64,000 nt of DNA, from contig NZ_SJOO01000016.1 in NCBI RefSeq assembly GCF_004331265.1, positions 1 to 64,000 of the forward strand, in the 5' to 3' direction. The position numbers and the translations under genes are program-made. Shown here one piece after another: positions 42,899 through 51,627 of the stretch; within the stretch, counting starts at the first letter, position 1, and every line of letters begins with the position of its first letter. The notes below the pieces were generated by a model. It made no database searches. It was given only the letters and a program-made list of their open reading frames with translations, and had not been told where the DNA came from. Source of the DNA: Enterobacter wuhouensis (lineage in GTDB: Bacteria; Pseudomonadota; Gammaproteobacteria; Enterobacterales; Enterobacteriaceae).

Positions 42899-44119
42899 GT
42901 GGTTGCTGATAGTCAGCCAGGGCATATTGATCAGATTAAGCAGACCAACGCGGGCGCGGTTTATCGCTTGATTGATCAGCTTGGTCCGGTTTCGCGTATT
43001 GATCTTTCGCGCCTGGCACAGCTGGCACCCGCCAGTATCACCAAAATCGTCCGCGAAATGCTGGAAGCCCATCTGGTTCAGGAGACGGAGATTCAGGAGC
43101 CGGGCAGCCGTGGCCGTCCAGCGGTCGGGCTGGTCGTGGAAACCGAGGCCTGGCACTACCTGTCAATGCGGATTAGCCGGGGGGAGATCTTTCTGGCGCT
43201 GCGCGATCTCAGCAGCAAGCTGGTGGTGGAAGATCGGCTGGAGCTCCCGCTTAAAAGCGAACAATCGCTTATTGATGCCATCCTCGCCCATATCGATCGG
43301 TTCTTCATTCGTCACCAGCAGCGCCTTGAGCGCTTAACCGCAATCGCCATAACCCTGCCGGGTATTATTGATACCGAGAATGGCATTGTGCACCGCATGC
43401 CGTTTTATGAAGACGTCAAAGAGATGCCGCTTGGCGAGGTGCTGAAAAACCATACCGGGGTGCCGGTCTATATTCAGCACGATATTAGCGCCTGGACAAT
43501 GGCGGAGGCGCTGTTTGGCGCATCACGCGGCGCGCGGGATGTGATTCAGGTCGTTATCGACCATAACGTTGGCGCGGGCGTGATCACCGACGGGCGTCTT
43601 CTGCATGCCGGAAGCAGCAGCCTGGTCGAGATTGGGCATACCCAGGTCGATCCCTACGGCAAGCGCTGCTACTGCGGGAACCACGGCTGTCTGGAAACCA
43701 TCGCCAGCGTTGAAAGCGTGCTGGAGCTGGCGCAGGTGCGGCTTAGCCAGTCAATGAGCTCTTCGCTTCACGGGCAACCGCTCACCGTTGATGCGCTCTG
43801 TACCGCCGCGCGGCAGGGCGATTTGCTGGCGAAGGACATTATTACCGGCGTGGGGAATAACGTAGGCCGCATTCTGGCCATCATGGTGAATCTCTTCAAT
43901 CCGCAGAAAATCCTGATCGGCTCACCGCTGAGCCAGGCGGCAGAGATCCTCTTTCCCGCGATTTCCGCCTGTATCAACCAGCAGGCGCTGCCTGCCTACA
44001 GCAAAAATATCGTCGTTGAAAGTACCCAATTTTCTAACCAGGGCACCATGGCCGGTGCTGCGCTGGTGAAAGATGCCATGTATAACGGTTCCTTACTGAT
44101 TCGCTTACTGCAGGGTTAA
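42899..44119 (+). CDS. mlc: Mlc, ROK-family glucose-responsive repressor
   Basis: 406 residues. The winged helix (about 15-80: VYRLIDQLGPVSRIDLSRLA) is followed by a ROK domain with zinc cluster CYCGNHGCLETIAS near residue 255. Mlc represses ptsG, manXYZ, malT and others until dephosphorylated EIICB-Glc draws it to the membrane. The GTG at 42899 (reads VADSQPGHID) is chosen because it has AAGGGAG upstream and gives the E. coli length. The frame opens 20 codons earlier. The C-terminus SLLIRLLQG, needed for EIICB binding, is intact. Confidence 0.95.
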   Translation: MVADSQPGHIDQIKQTNAGAVYRLIDQLGPVSRIDLSRLAQLAPASITKIVREMLEAHLVQETEIQEPGSRGRPAVGLVVETEAWHYLSMRISRGEIFLALRDLSSKLVVEDRLELPLKSEQSLIDAILAHIDRFFIRHQQRLERLTAIAITLPGIIDTENGIVHRMPFYEDVKEMPLGEVLKNHTGVPVYIQHDISAWTMAEALFGASRGARDVIQVVIDHNVGAGVITDGRLLHAGSSSLVEIGHTQVDPYGKRCYCGNHGCLETIASVESVLELAQVRLSQSMSSSLHGQPLTVDALCTAARQGDLLAKDIITGVGNNVGRILAIMVNLFNPQKILIGSPLSQAAEILFPAISACINQQALPAYSKNIVVESTQFSNQGTMAGAALVKDAMYNGSLLIRLLQG

Positions 44120-44248
44120 CTCTTTTCCGTAGATGTAAGAAATATTGCGCTATCTCAAGCCGGGTAGCGCACGCTTCCCGTAGACTTCCCCCACTGAATT
44201 ATTTACTTGGTTTATATTTCGAAGCATACCCAAGAGGTGGAATGAGTC

Positions 44249-44944
44249 ATGCTTAAGCGTTTCTTTGTTACTGGTACTGATACCTCCGTCGGGAAGACAG
44301 TGGTATCCCGTGCGTTGCTGCAGGCCCTGACGGCAAACGGTAAACGTGTTGCAGGGTACAAACCGGTCGCAAAAGGCAGTAAAGAGACGCCAGAGGGACT
44401 GCGCAATAAAGACGCCCTGGTTCTGCAAAGCGTTTCGTCACTGGAGCTGCCTTACCACGCCGTCAATCCTATTGCGCTGAGCGAAGATGAAAGCAGCGTG
44501 GCGCACAGCGGCCTGATCAACTACAGCCTGCTCTCCGATGGACTGTTAAACCTGAGTGAGAAAGTCGATCACGTTGTGGTCGAAGGCACCGGCGGCTGGC
44601 GTAGCCTGATGAACGATTTACGTCCGCTCTCGGAGTGGGTGGTACAGGAGCAGCTGCCGGTGGTGATGGTGGTCGGCATTCAGGAAGGATGCATCAACCA
44701 TGCGCTGTTAACGGCGCAGGCCATTGCCAATGATGGCCTGCCGCTGATTGGCTGGGTGGCTAACCGCATTAACCCTGGGCTTGCGCATTACGCCGAAATT
44801 ATCGACGTGCTGAGCAAAAAATTGCCAGGGCCGCTAGTAGGCGAGCTGCCTTATCTGCCTCGCGCAGAGCAGCGTGAATTATCGCAGTACATCGATCTCT
44901 CGGCCTTCGGCAGCGTGTTGCCCGTAGATAGAGTCGTGGCGTAA
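44249..44944 (+). CDS. ynfK: YnfK/BioD2, dethiobiotin synthetase paralogue
   Basis: 231 residues. P-loop at the start (TGTDTSVGKTVVS), KPVAKGSKETPEG and VEGTGGWRSLM are dethiobiotin synthetase motifs. BioD closes the ureido ring of dethiobiotin from 7,8-diaminopelargonate, CO2 and ATP. The main bioD sits in the bio operon; this paralogue follows mlc, as in E. coli. Its role in biotin supply is minor or untested. Its last 66 bases overlap the convergent clcB. Confidence 0.93.
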   Translation: MLKRFFVTGTDTSVGKTVVSRALLQALTANGKRVAGYKPVAKGSKETPEGLRNKDALVLQSVSSLELPYHAVNPIALSEDESSVAHSGLINYSLLSDGLLNLSEKVDHVVVEGTGGWRSLMNDLRPLSEWVVQEQLPVVMVVGIQEGCINHALLTAQAIANDGLPLIGWVANRINPGLAHYAEIIDVLSKKLPGPLVGELPYLPRAEQRELSQYIDLSAFGSVLPVDRVVA

Positions 44945-46153
44945 CGTTCTCGACAGAACGGAGGCCACCACGCAGGCAACCAGCAGGCCGGGCAGTAAAA
45001 AATACTGCCCGGTCATTTCGCACACCATCAGTGCCGACATAATCGGCGCGTGCGTCGTTGCAGCCAACAGCGTTGCCATTCCCGCCAGCCCCAGCAAAAT
45101 TACCGTCTCCGAACCCGGCAAAAACAGCGTGACGATTTGCGCAAAGAGCATCCCTGTCGCCATCCCCACGAACAGCGTTGGGGTAAATACGCCGCCCGGC
45201 GCGCCCGAACCGCTGCTCGCCAGCACCGCCAGTAATTTACAGATAAACACGCCAGCAATCACCGACAGCAGCGGCGGCGCGATAAGAAACGCCTGTACCA
45301 CGCTGTAGCCATTGCCCCAGACTTTCGGCGTCAGGAGCGACAGCAGTCCGACAATCAATCCCCCCAGCGCCAGCTGCAGCGGGGGCGTGAGCTTGAGCCG
45401 CAGAAAAAGCGCGTGGCTCGCGCTCATCAGCCACATCAGGAGTGGACCGCATACGCCTGCCAGCAGGCCGACGCCCGCGATCAGCGAATAATCCGTTGCT
45501 GTAAGCACCTCGCTAAGATGCACATCATAAAGCGTGCTGGCTCCCGGGCTGAGCAGGCGCGTTGTGAGTAGCGCCACCACGGCGGCAATCACCACCGGGC
45601 CGAGGGAGGCCAGCATCAGCGTGCCAAACAATATTTCCGCGATGAAAAGGCTGCCTGCTAAAGGCGCGTGATAGGCGCTGGCCATCCCGGCGGCGGCTCC
45701 GCAGGCGATCCAGAGTTTCCATTCAGCTTTCGGCGTAAAGCGCCGGGCGAAAAAGGAGGCGGCCAGGGCAGCGAGCAGGATCATTGCCCCTTCACGACCG
45801 ATGGCGCTACCGCTGGCGACCACCAGCAGCGAGGCGAGGGATTTCACCAGGCTCGCCCCATAATCGAACCGTCCGTCTTCGGTTTCCAGCGCTTCCATAT
45901 AATCGGTTGGCGCATGAGGGCGCTGTGCGGTCAGCCGCTGCCAGCCCCATAACAGCAATCCTGCGGCCAGCCCGCCAAGTGCCGGGGTCAGCGCGCGTCG
46001 CCAGGGTGATAACGCGGCGGCGGCGTTGACCAGGCTGCCGCTGTCGTTACTCAGAAACAGCCACTCCAGCAGGTACATGCTGTGGCGAAATACCGCAACG
46101 GCCAGCGCGGCCAGCACGCCGGTAACGGTGGCAATCAGGAGTCGGCGAAACAT
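44879..46153 (-). CDS. clcB: ClcB, ClC-type chloride channel/antiporter
   Basis: 424 residues, ClC fold with about 18 helices. The selectivity motif GREGA is in SGSAIGREGAMIL (about residue 130) and GSGAPGGVFTPTLF near residue 310 is the second. ClC proteins exchange chloride for protons; ClcB acts with ClcA in extreme acid resistance in E. coli. The ATG at 46153 (MFRRLLIAT) matches E. coli; an alternative ATG at 46189 adds 12 residues. Neither has a clear ribosome site. The C-terminus overlaps ynfK by 66 bases. Confidence 0.9.
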   Translation of the reverse strand: MFRRLLIATVTGVLAALAVAVFRHSMYLLEWLFLSNDSGSLVNAAAALSPWRRALTPALGGLAAGLLLWGWQRLTAQRPHAPTDYMEALETEDGRFDYGASLVKSLASLLVVASGSAIGREGAMILLAALAASFFARRFTPKAEWKLWIACGAAAGMASAYHAPLAGSLFIAEILFGTLMLASLGPVVIAAVVALLTTRLLSPGASTLYDVHLSEVLTATDYSLIAGVGLLAGVCGPLLMWLMSASHALFLRLKLTPPLQLALGGLIVGLLSLLTPKVWGNGYSVVQAFLIAPPLLSVIAGVFICKLLAVLASSGSGAPGGVFTPTLFVGMATGMLFAQIVTLFLPGSETVILLGLAGMATLLAATTHAPIMSALMVCEMTGQYFLLPGLLVACVVASVLSRTLRHDSIYGQHAAEGREIDVLR

Positions 46154-46261
46154 CGCGCGGATGTCGGGGTAGGGGTGAAGACGTTGCATGAGGTCGCGAT
46201 TAAACGGTGAAGATACACTATTGTGGCGGCAAATCGCGGGGTTAGCAAAAGGTATGCGTGC

Positions 46262-46285
46262 GAAAAAGCCGGGCATAACCCGGCT
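46262..46285 (-). terminator. Terminator of the osmVWXY operon
   Basis: AGCCGGG / CCCGGCT around a five-base loop, with TTTTT on the minus strand. It lies eight bases after the osmV stop. Confidence 0.85.
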
Positions 46286-46292
46286 GTAGGCA

Positions 46293-47441
46293 TTAGCTCT
46301 CGCTATGAATATTCAGCGCACGGCGCGTGCGGCCTGAGCTGAGATACTCCGCAATGTAATCCTGCGAAATTTCGCCGTTGTAGCGCCCGTCCTCATCGAC
46401 AATCGGCATCCAGCTGGTGTTGCTCTCATACAGGCGGGAGAGCACCACGCGCAGGTTATCCTCCGCCTTACCGGTCATGCGGAACGGATGCAGAATGTCG
46501 GCGCAGGCACCGCTGGCGTGGCGCGCTTCGCGGCGCTTCACAAAGCCCAGCGGCTTGCCGTGCTCGTCGACCACGGTGATGGCGCGAATATCGTTGTCGT
46601 CCATGATGGCAAAGGCCTCAGGCAGGGGAGTCGATTCACGCACCGTGATCGTAGGCTGCTGGTCCGTTACGTCGCCAGCAGAGACGAGCAGCAGGCGCTT
46701 CAGCGTGCGGTCCTGGCCCACAAACGACCCGACAAACTCGTTCGCCGGTTTCGCCAGCAGTTCATCCGGGCTGGCGCACTGCACGATTTTCCCCTGACGG
46801 AAAACCGCAATGCGGTCGCCGAGCTTGAGCGCTTCATCAATATCGTGGCTTACCAGCATCACCGTCTTTTTCAGCTTGCGCTGCATCTCGAGGAATTGGT
46901 TCTGGATCACCTCGCGGTTGATCGGGTCGACCGCACCAAAGGGTTCATCCATCAGCAGTACCGGAGGATCCGCCGCCAGGGCGCGGATCACGCCAATACG
47001 CTGCTGCTGGCCGCCGGACATCTCGCGCGGATAGCGATTCAGAAACTTATGCGGGTCCATCGCCACCATGTCCATTAGCTCTTCGGCACGCGTTTTACAG
47101 CGCGCTTTATCCCAGCCCAGCATGCGCGGTACCACGGTAATGTTCTCTTCGATGGTCATGTTCGGGAACAGGCCAATCTGCTGGATAACGTAGCCGATGT
47201 TGCGGCGCAACGTCACGGTGTCCATGCCGCTGGTGTCTTCACCGTTAATCAGGATCGTCCCGCTGCTTGGCGTAATGAGGCGGTTAATCATCTTCAGCGT
47301 GGTGGTTTTGCCGCAGCCGGACGGGCCGAGCAGGACGCACATTTCACCTTCGGGCACGTTCAGGTTAACGTTGTCGACGGCCTTAAAGGTCTGACCATGC
47401 TTCTGCGAAAATTGTTTAGTGAGGTTTTCCAGTTTTATCAT
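46293..47441 (-). CDS. osmV: OsmV, osmoprotectant ABC transporter ATPase
   Basis: 382 residues. Walker A GPSGCGKTT (about 38), signature MSGGQQQR (about 140), Walker B VLLMDEPFGAVDP (about 160) and the switch His in MLVSHDIDEA. Two CBS domains (about 255-370) follow, typical of glycine betaine/choline importers, where they sense ionic strength. The four-gene order ATPase-permease-binding protein-permease is that of Salmonella osmU (osmVWXY). The start overlaps the osmW stop by one base. Salmonella OsmU takes up glycine betaine and choline-O-sulfate. Confidence 0.88.
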   Translation of the reverse strand: MIKLENLTKQFSQKHGQTFKAVDNVNLNVPEGEMCVLLGPSGCGKTTTLKMINRLITPSSGTILINGEDTSGMDTVTLRRNIGYVIQQIGLFPNMTIEENITVVPRMLGWDKARCKTRAEELMDMVAMDPHKFLNRYPREMSGGQQQRIGVIRALAADPPVLLMDEPFGAVDPINREVIQNQFLEMQRKLKKTVMLVSHDIDEALKLGDRIAVFRQGKIVQCASPDELLAKPANEFVGSFVGQDRTLKRLLLVSAGDVTDQQPTITVRESTPLPEAFAIMDDNDIRAITVVDEHGKPLGFVKRREARHASGACADILHPFRMTGKAEDNLRVVLSRLYESNTSWMPIVDEDGRYNGEISQDYIAEYLSSGRTRRALNIHSES

Positions 47442-48088
47442 TATCGTATCCCCTTCGGAGTCAGTACTACCTGCAGACGGTGCAGCAACCAGTCGAGCAC
47501 AATCGCTAAAAGACAGATCATCAGCGCGCCCGCAATCAACATGCGAATATCGCTTCCGCCGATGCCGTTAAGCAGCAGCAGGCCCAGTCCGCCCGCGCCG
47601 ATCACGGCGGCAATCGCCATCACGCCGATGTTCATCACCACGGCGGTGCGAATACCGCCGAAAATCACCGGCAGCGCCATCGGAATTTCGACCCAGCGCA
47701 GACGCTGCCAGAAGGTCATGCCGATACCGCGTCCGGCTTCGCGCAGGCCCGGCGGCAGGCTGTCGAGCGCGGTGTGGGTATTACGTACAATCGGCAGCAG
47801 CGAGTACAGAAATACCGCCGTGATCGCGGGCAGGGCGCCTATACCCTGACCGATCAGCGAAAACAGCGGGATCATCAGGCCAAACAGGGCGATAGACGGG
47901 ATAGTGAGCACGATGGTGGCAACCCCCAGCACCGGCGTCGCCAGCCATTTGTGTCGCACAATCAGAATGCCCAGCGGTACGCCGATGATGATGGCTAAAC
48001 CTACGGCCAGCGCCACCAGCCACAGGTGCTGCAGCGTCAGCGTTAACAGGTAGTCCCAGTTATCAAGTATGTAGTGAACGGTATCCAT
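47441..48088 (-). CDS. osmW: OsmW, osmoprotectant ABC transporter permease
   Basis: 215 residues, five to six membrane helices. The EAA-type loop REAGRGIGMTFWQRLRWVEI contacts the ATPase. It is one of two permeases of the four-gene system; the other is osmY. It ends in TAATG overlap with osmV and begins eight bases after osmX, so the genes are cotranscribed. Confidence 0.88.
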   Translation of the reverse strand: MDTVHYILDNWDYLLTLTLQHLWLVALAVGLAIIIGVPLGILIVRHKWLATPVLGVATIVLTIPSIALFGLMIPLFSLIGQGIGALPAITAVFLYSLLPIVRNTHTALDSLPPGLREAGRGIGMTFWQRLRWVEIPMALPVIFGGIRTAVVMNIGVMAIAAVIGAGGLGLLLLNGIGGSDIRMLIAGALMICLLAIVLDWLLHRLQVVLTPKGIR

Positions 48089-48096
48089 AGAGCCTC

Positions 48097-48996
48097 CTAC
48101 AGCAACTGTTTGCTACGCAGGAAATCACGGGCGACCTGCTGCGGTGACTGATGGTCGATATCCACCTTTTTGTTCAGTTCGGTGATAACGTCGTTGTTAA
48201 GCTGGGCAGAAAGGGTATTGAGCGCCTCTTCCAGACCCGGGTTTGCCTCCAGCGTGTCCTTACGCACCACCGGCGTCACCGCGTAGCTCGGGAAGAAGCC
48301 CTTGTCGTCTTCCAGCACCTTGAGGTCGAAACCCTTCACGCGGCCGTCTGTGGTGTAGATCAATCCGGCATCAACGAACCCGTCGCGCACGGCGTTATAG
48401 ACCAGACCGGGGTCCATCTGGCGGATCTGCGGGCGATCCAGTTCCATCTTGTAGGCCGCCTGTAGCGGCTTCATGCCGTCGCTTCGCCCGGCAAATTCCA
48501 GGTCTAAGCCCAGCAGCCAGTTGTTATCCGGATCGGTTTTACGAACCTGTTCAATCTTTGCCACCATCTCGGACATGGTGTTGATGTGTTCCGCCTCGGC
48601 GCGCTTGCGCTGCATGGCGAAAGCGTAGGTGTTGTTCATATCGGCCGGTTTGAGCCATACCAGTCCGTGCTTCGCGTCCAGGCGCTTCACCGTCTCGTAA
48701 GACTCCTGCGGCGACATGCGTTTGTTGATGTGGTTGAAGATGATCAGCGAGGTGCCGGTATATTCCCACGTCATATCAATCTGTATGTTGATCATTGCGT
48801 TGCGGGAGATCACCGTCGCGATATTGGTCTGGGGCTGTACCTGAAAGCCTTTCTTCTGCAGGTACTGCACGGTCATTGCCGAAAGGATGTGCTGCTCGGT
48901 AAAGCTCTTGGTTGCCAGAATCAGCGGGGCAGCGAGCGTCTGGCTGGTGAAAAGCGCCGCGGCACAGAAGGCCGTCAGGCCGGAAAACAGTCTCAT
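48097..48996 (-). CDS. osmX: OsmX, periplasmic osmoprotectant-binding protein
   Basis: 299 residues. Signal peptide MRLFSGLTAFCAAALFTSQT with cleavage after LAA. The mature protein belongs to the OpuAC/ProX-like binding-protein class (LATKSFTEQHILSAMTVQYL at the start, TWEYTGTSLIIF near residue 75). It delivers quaternary ammonium solutes to OsmW/OsmY. No lipobox, so it should be freely periplasmic. It lies third from the operon's 3' end, 18 bases after osmY. Confidence 0.88.
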   Translation of the reverse strand: MRLFSGLTAFCAAALFTSQTLAAPLILATKSFTEQHILSAMTVQYLQKKGFQVQPQTNIATVISRNAMINIQIDMTWEYTGTSLIIFNHINKRMSPQESYETVKRLDAKHGLVWLKPADMNNTYAFAMQRKRAEAEHINTMSEMVAKIEQVRKTDPDNNWLLGLDLEFAGRSDGMKPLQAAYKMELDRPQIRQMDPGLVYNAVRDGFVDAGLIYTTDGRVKGFDLKVLEDDKGFFPSYAVTPVVRKDTLEANPGLEEALNTLSAQLNNDVITELNKKVDIDHQSPQQVARDFLRSKQLL

Positions 48997-49014
48997 AAAA
49001 GCTCCTTGTTATAG

Positions 49015-49725
49015 TTATCGAGCGAGATGCGGACTCATCACGCGACCCAGCGCAGCCAGCAGGGTATCGAGGATCAGGGCGAACAGGGCGGTGGCCGCCG
49101 CGCCGAGGATCAGCGTCGGGAAGTCGTTCAGGTAAATGCCGGGGAAAATCAGCTCGCCGTAGCTGCTGGCGCCGATCAGGAACGCCAGCGGCGCCGTACC
49201 CACATTGATGGCGGTGGCGATGCGAATGCCCGAGAGCATCACCGGCCAGGCGTTGGGAATCTCTACCTGACGCAGGCGCTGCCATTTGGTCATGCCGATA
49301 CCGTTAGCCGCTTCCAGCAGCGAGGCTGGCACCGAGCACAGTCCCGCATAGGTGTTGCGCACAATCGGCAGCAGCGAAGCGAGGAACAGGGCGATGATGG
49401 CGGGCGTATCACCGATGCCAATCACGACCATCGCCAGTGCCAGAACGGCCAGCGGCGGCAGGGTGTTGCCAACGTTAAAGATCTGCATCACGTATTCTGC
49501 GATACCCCGCGCAGCCGGGCGGCTGAGCAGAATGCCGCTGGGAATTCCGACCAGCAGGGCAAAAAACATGGATGAGAAAACCAGGATTAAGTGCTGCTGC
49601 CCGAGGTAAATCAGGTCAACCTGACGCGCTTTGATCGTCTCAAGCCCAATTCCCCAGGTCAGGAGAGCCAGAACAACGATAATCGCGCCGATAAAAAGCA
49701 GCGAGCGTTTGAGTAATGGGTGCAT
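49015..49725 (-). CDS. osmY: OsmY (OsmU system) permease
   Basis: 236 residues, about six membrane helices with the EAA loop EAANGIGMTKWQRLRQVEI. This is the first gene of the osmVWXY operon. The name follows the Salmonella osmU system and must not be confused with the unrelated E. coli periplasmic protein OsmY. The ATG at 49725 (MHPLLKRSLL) is preferred; an ATG eight codons earlier has a polar extension. The promoter should lie in 49726-50038. Confidence 0.85.
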   Translation of the reverse strand: MHPLLKRSLLFIGAIIVVLALLTWGIGLETIKARQVDLIYLGQQHLILVFSSMFFALLVGIPSGILLSRPAARGIAEYVMQIFNVGNTLPPLAVLALAMVVIGIGDTPAIIALFLASLLPIVRNTYAGLCSVPASLLEAANGIGMTKWQRLRQVEIPNAWPVMLSGIRIATAINVGTAPLAFLIGASSYGELIFPGIYLNDFPTLILGAAATALFALILDTLLAALGRVMSPHLAR

Positions 49726-50038
49726 TGCGGTGTGTCTCCCTGTGCGCATGCGTTATAGCAACCACCGGTTGCCTGTTGTAATGCCATGTTTTGGCAGGGG
49801 GTCATTTAGCTATAGCAAGCGTTTGGGAAGGGTACCAGCGAAGGGGGGAAATCAGTAACCCTATGAAATTAGTGAGAACCTTATGCCAGCCCTTATGGCA
49901 TAAGGGCGGAGCGCGGCATGGGCAGAATAGTCTTAAAAACGAAAATTAGAAGTGACATTGTCACAAATAAGAGGCCGTCCCCTGGCCTTGCGGCACCGCG
50001 TCGACCTGTTTTCCGCTTAGGATAACGACAGGCAACAT
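49726..50038. other. Upstream region of osmVWXY with two palindromes
   Basis: 313 bases with no gene. A perfect nine-base inverted repeat CCTTATGCC / GGCATAAGG with a nine-base loop lies at 49879-49905. A short palindrome GTGACATTGTCAC lies near 49951-49963. Neither is followed by a T-run. They may be regulator sites for the osmU operon, or the first may stabilise or end the DUF1275 transcript arriving from the right. Confidence 0.5.
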
Positions 50039-50776
50039 TCAGGCGGCGGCACGCACCCGTCGAACCCGCGTTGAGACGGTGATAATTGAAACGATAGCGA
50101 CCACGGCAAGCATCAGCCCGATCGCCAGCATGGCGTTAAACCCGATCCACCTGAACAGCAGCAGCCCCGCGATACCGCCCGTAATAAACGAGAAAAGGGT
50201 CGTTAAGTGGGTTTTCAGCTGACTTTTTTGTGCCGCCGTATCTTTGGAATAATCCCTGCGGAGCATCGCCACCAGGACGGAGGCCAGTGAGATCCCCGCG
50301 TCCGTCAGCGTGCCGGTAATGTGCGTCGATCTCACCCGTCCGCCGGAAAGTTGCGTGGAGGTGGAGTTGTGAATGCCCATCAGGCCGCACAGAAAAAGAA
50401 TAATCTCGCGGTTGCTGGTGAGGGCATGAAAATACATCTCGTAGACGGAGACGCCGGTCAGCAATATCCCCTCGACAAACAGGATCTGGCAAAAAACCAG
50501 CCTGACGTTATGGATAATGCCCCATATCACGATTGTGCGCGCAATAATGGCGCCTGCGACAAAGGAGAGAATAATCGAGCCGAAGAAAATAATATCGCTC
50601 AGGTCGGTGGAAGAGACTTCGCTGGATAACTGTGAGGTGTTGCCGGTCATGTGTGAGGGGAAAAAGCCAAATGCCCCGAGGGCGATGGCATTCAGCAAAC
50701 CTGCCGAGGTCGCCAGCCAGAGAGCAAGCCGGCGATCCTCCTTATGCGTTCGTTCTTTCTTGAGTCTAATCAGCAA
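50039..50776 (-). CDS. DUF1275 (YoaK-type) membrane protein
   Basis: 245 residues with six membrane segments. Family signatures: GFFPSHMTGNTSQL near residue 40 and GGRVRSTHITGTLTDAGISL near 145, the repeated TGN/TGT motif. DUF1275 proteins are inner-membrane proteins of unknown transport or signalling role. It is a single gene with its own upstream region of about 155 bases before the GST gene. Confidence 0.88.
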   Translation of the reverse strand: MLIRLKKERTHKEDRRLALWLATSAGLLNAIALGAFGFFPSHMTGNTSQLSSEVSSTDLSDIIFFGSIILSFVAGAIIARTIVIWGIIHNVRLVFCQILFVEGILLTGVSVYEMYFHALTSNREIILFLCGLMGIHNSTSTQLSGGRVRSTHITGTLTDAGISLASVLVAMLRRDYSKDTAAQKSQLKTHLTTLFSFITGGIAGLLLFRWIGFNAMLAIGLMLAVVAIVSIITVSTRVRRVRAAA

Positions 50777-50931
50777 GAATACCTCCGGGTTGAGCGTTGC
50801 CTGAATAGTCAGGCTAGCAAAGCGGTGCAGCGGGCTGTCCAGGATATGGCTTAATTATTATTCCCTCTGGCGACTTTCAGGGTTAAGTAATTAAATAAAA
50901 TATCCTTGCTCAAGATAGGGGCGTGAAGACT

Positions 50932-51555
50932 TTATATCATGCCGTTATTGCCGTGACGCAAAAACGCCGGGCGCTGGTTAAGACGTTCAAACCAGGCCTC
51001 AATTGCAGGCACGTCGGGCTTATCAAACGGCGTCATCTTCCAGCGGTTCACCGACAGCCCAAGCACGACATCCGCAAGGGTAAACGTTTCGCCCGCCGCA
51101 AAGGCACCGGTGCGCTGCAGCTGGTTTTCAAGAATGGTGATGCAGTGGTTCCACTCTTTTATTCCCGCCGCAATGCGCGCCGGATCGTTAAAGTCCGGGT
51201 TTTTACGCCCTAGCGCCGGAAAGACGTAGCGCCAGGCGTTATTGAATTCTGAAGCCTGCCAGTCCATCCAGCGCTCGACGTTGGCGCAGGCCTGCGGCTC
51301 GGCCGGAAGCAGATCGTGACGTCCAGCCTTGCGCGCCAGATAGCGGCAGATGGCGTTGGACTCCCACAGCACAAAATCATCGTCAATCAGCACGGGCACC
51401 ATGGCGTTCGGGTTCAGGGCGCGGAATGCGTCCGTTTCCGTAGAGGCAAAACCGCTGCCGTAGTCTTCCTGAAGGTAATCAAGACCTGCTTCTTCGCAGG
51501 TCCAGAGCACTTTACGCACGTTGATGGAGGTGGTTTTGCCGAGAATGTTAATCAT
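50932..51555 (-). CDS. Glutathione S-transferase family protein (GstB-like)
   Basis: 207 residues. Thioredoxin-like N-terminal domain (1-80; TTSINVRKVLWTCEEAGL, then PNAMVPVLIDDDFVLWESNA with the cis-Pro and glutathione-binding Glu-Ser) and helical C-terminal domain (90-207). It resembles E. coli GstB and relatives acting on small electrophiles; the substrate is unknown. The ATG at 51555 (MINILGKTT) is the family start; the frame opens six codons earlier. Confidence 0.9.
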   Translation of the reverse strand: MINILGKTTSINVRKVLWTCEEAGLDYLQEDYGSGFASTETDAFRALNPNAMVPVLIDDDFVLWESNAICRYLARKAGRHDLLPAEPQACANVERWMDWQASEFNNAWRYVFPALGRKNPDFNDPARIAAGIKEWNHCITILENQLQRTGAFAAGETFTLADVVLGLSVNRWKMTPFDKPDVPAIEAWFERLNQRPAFLRHGNNGMI

Positions 51556-51627
51556 GTCGCCGCTTCTCTTCAAAGTGATGAATCGTTTAAAAACAATACA
51601 CCAGCGGTGAAGAAAAGCGTCAACAAA

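Noticed and set aside
49862..49950. A 28-codon plus-strand frame (begins MKLVRTLCQPLW) in the osmU upstream gap
   Set aside because: No ribosome site, and it runs across the inverted repeat.
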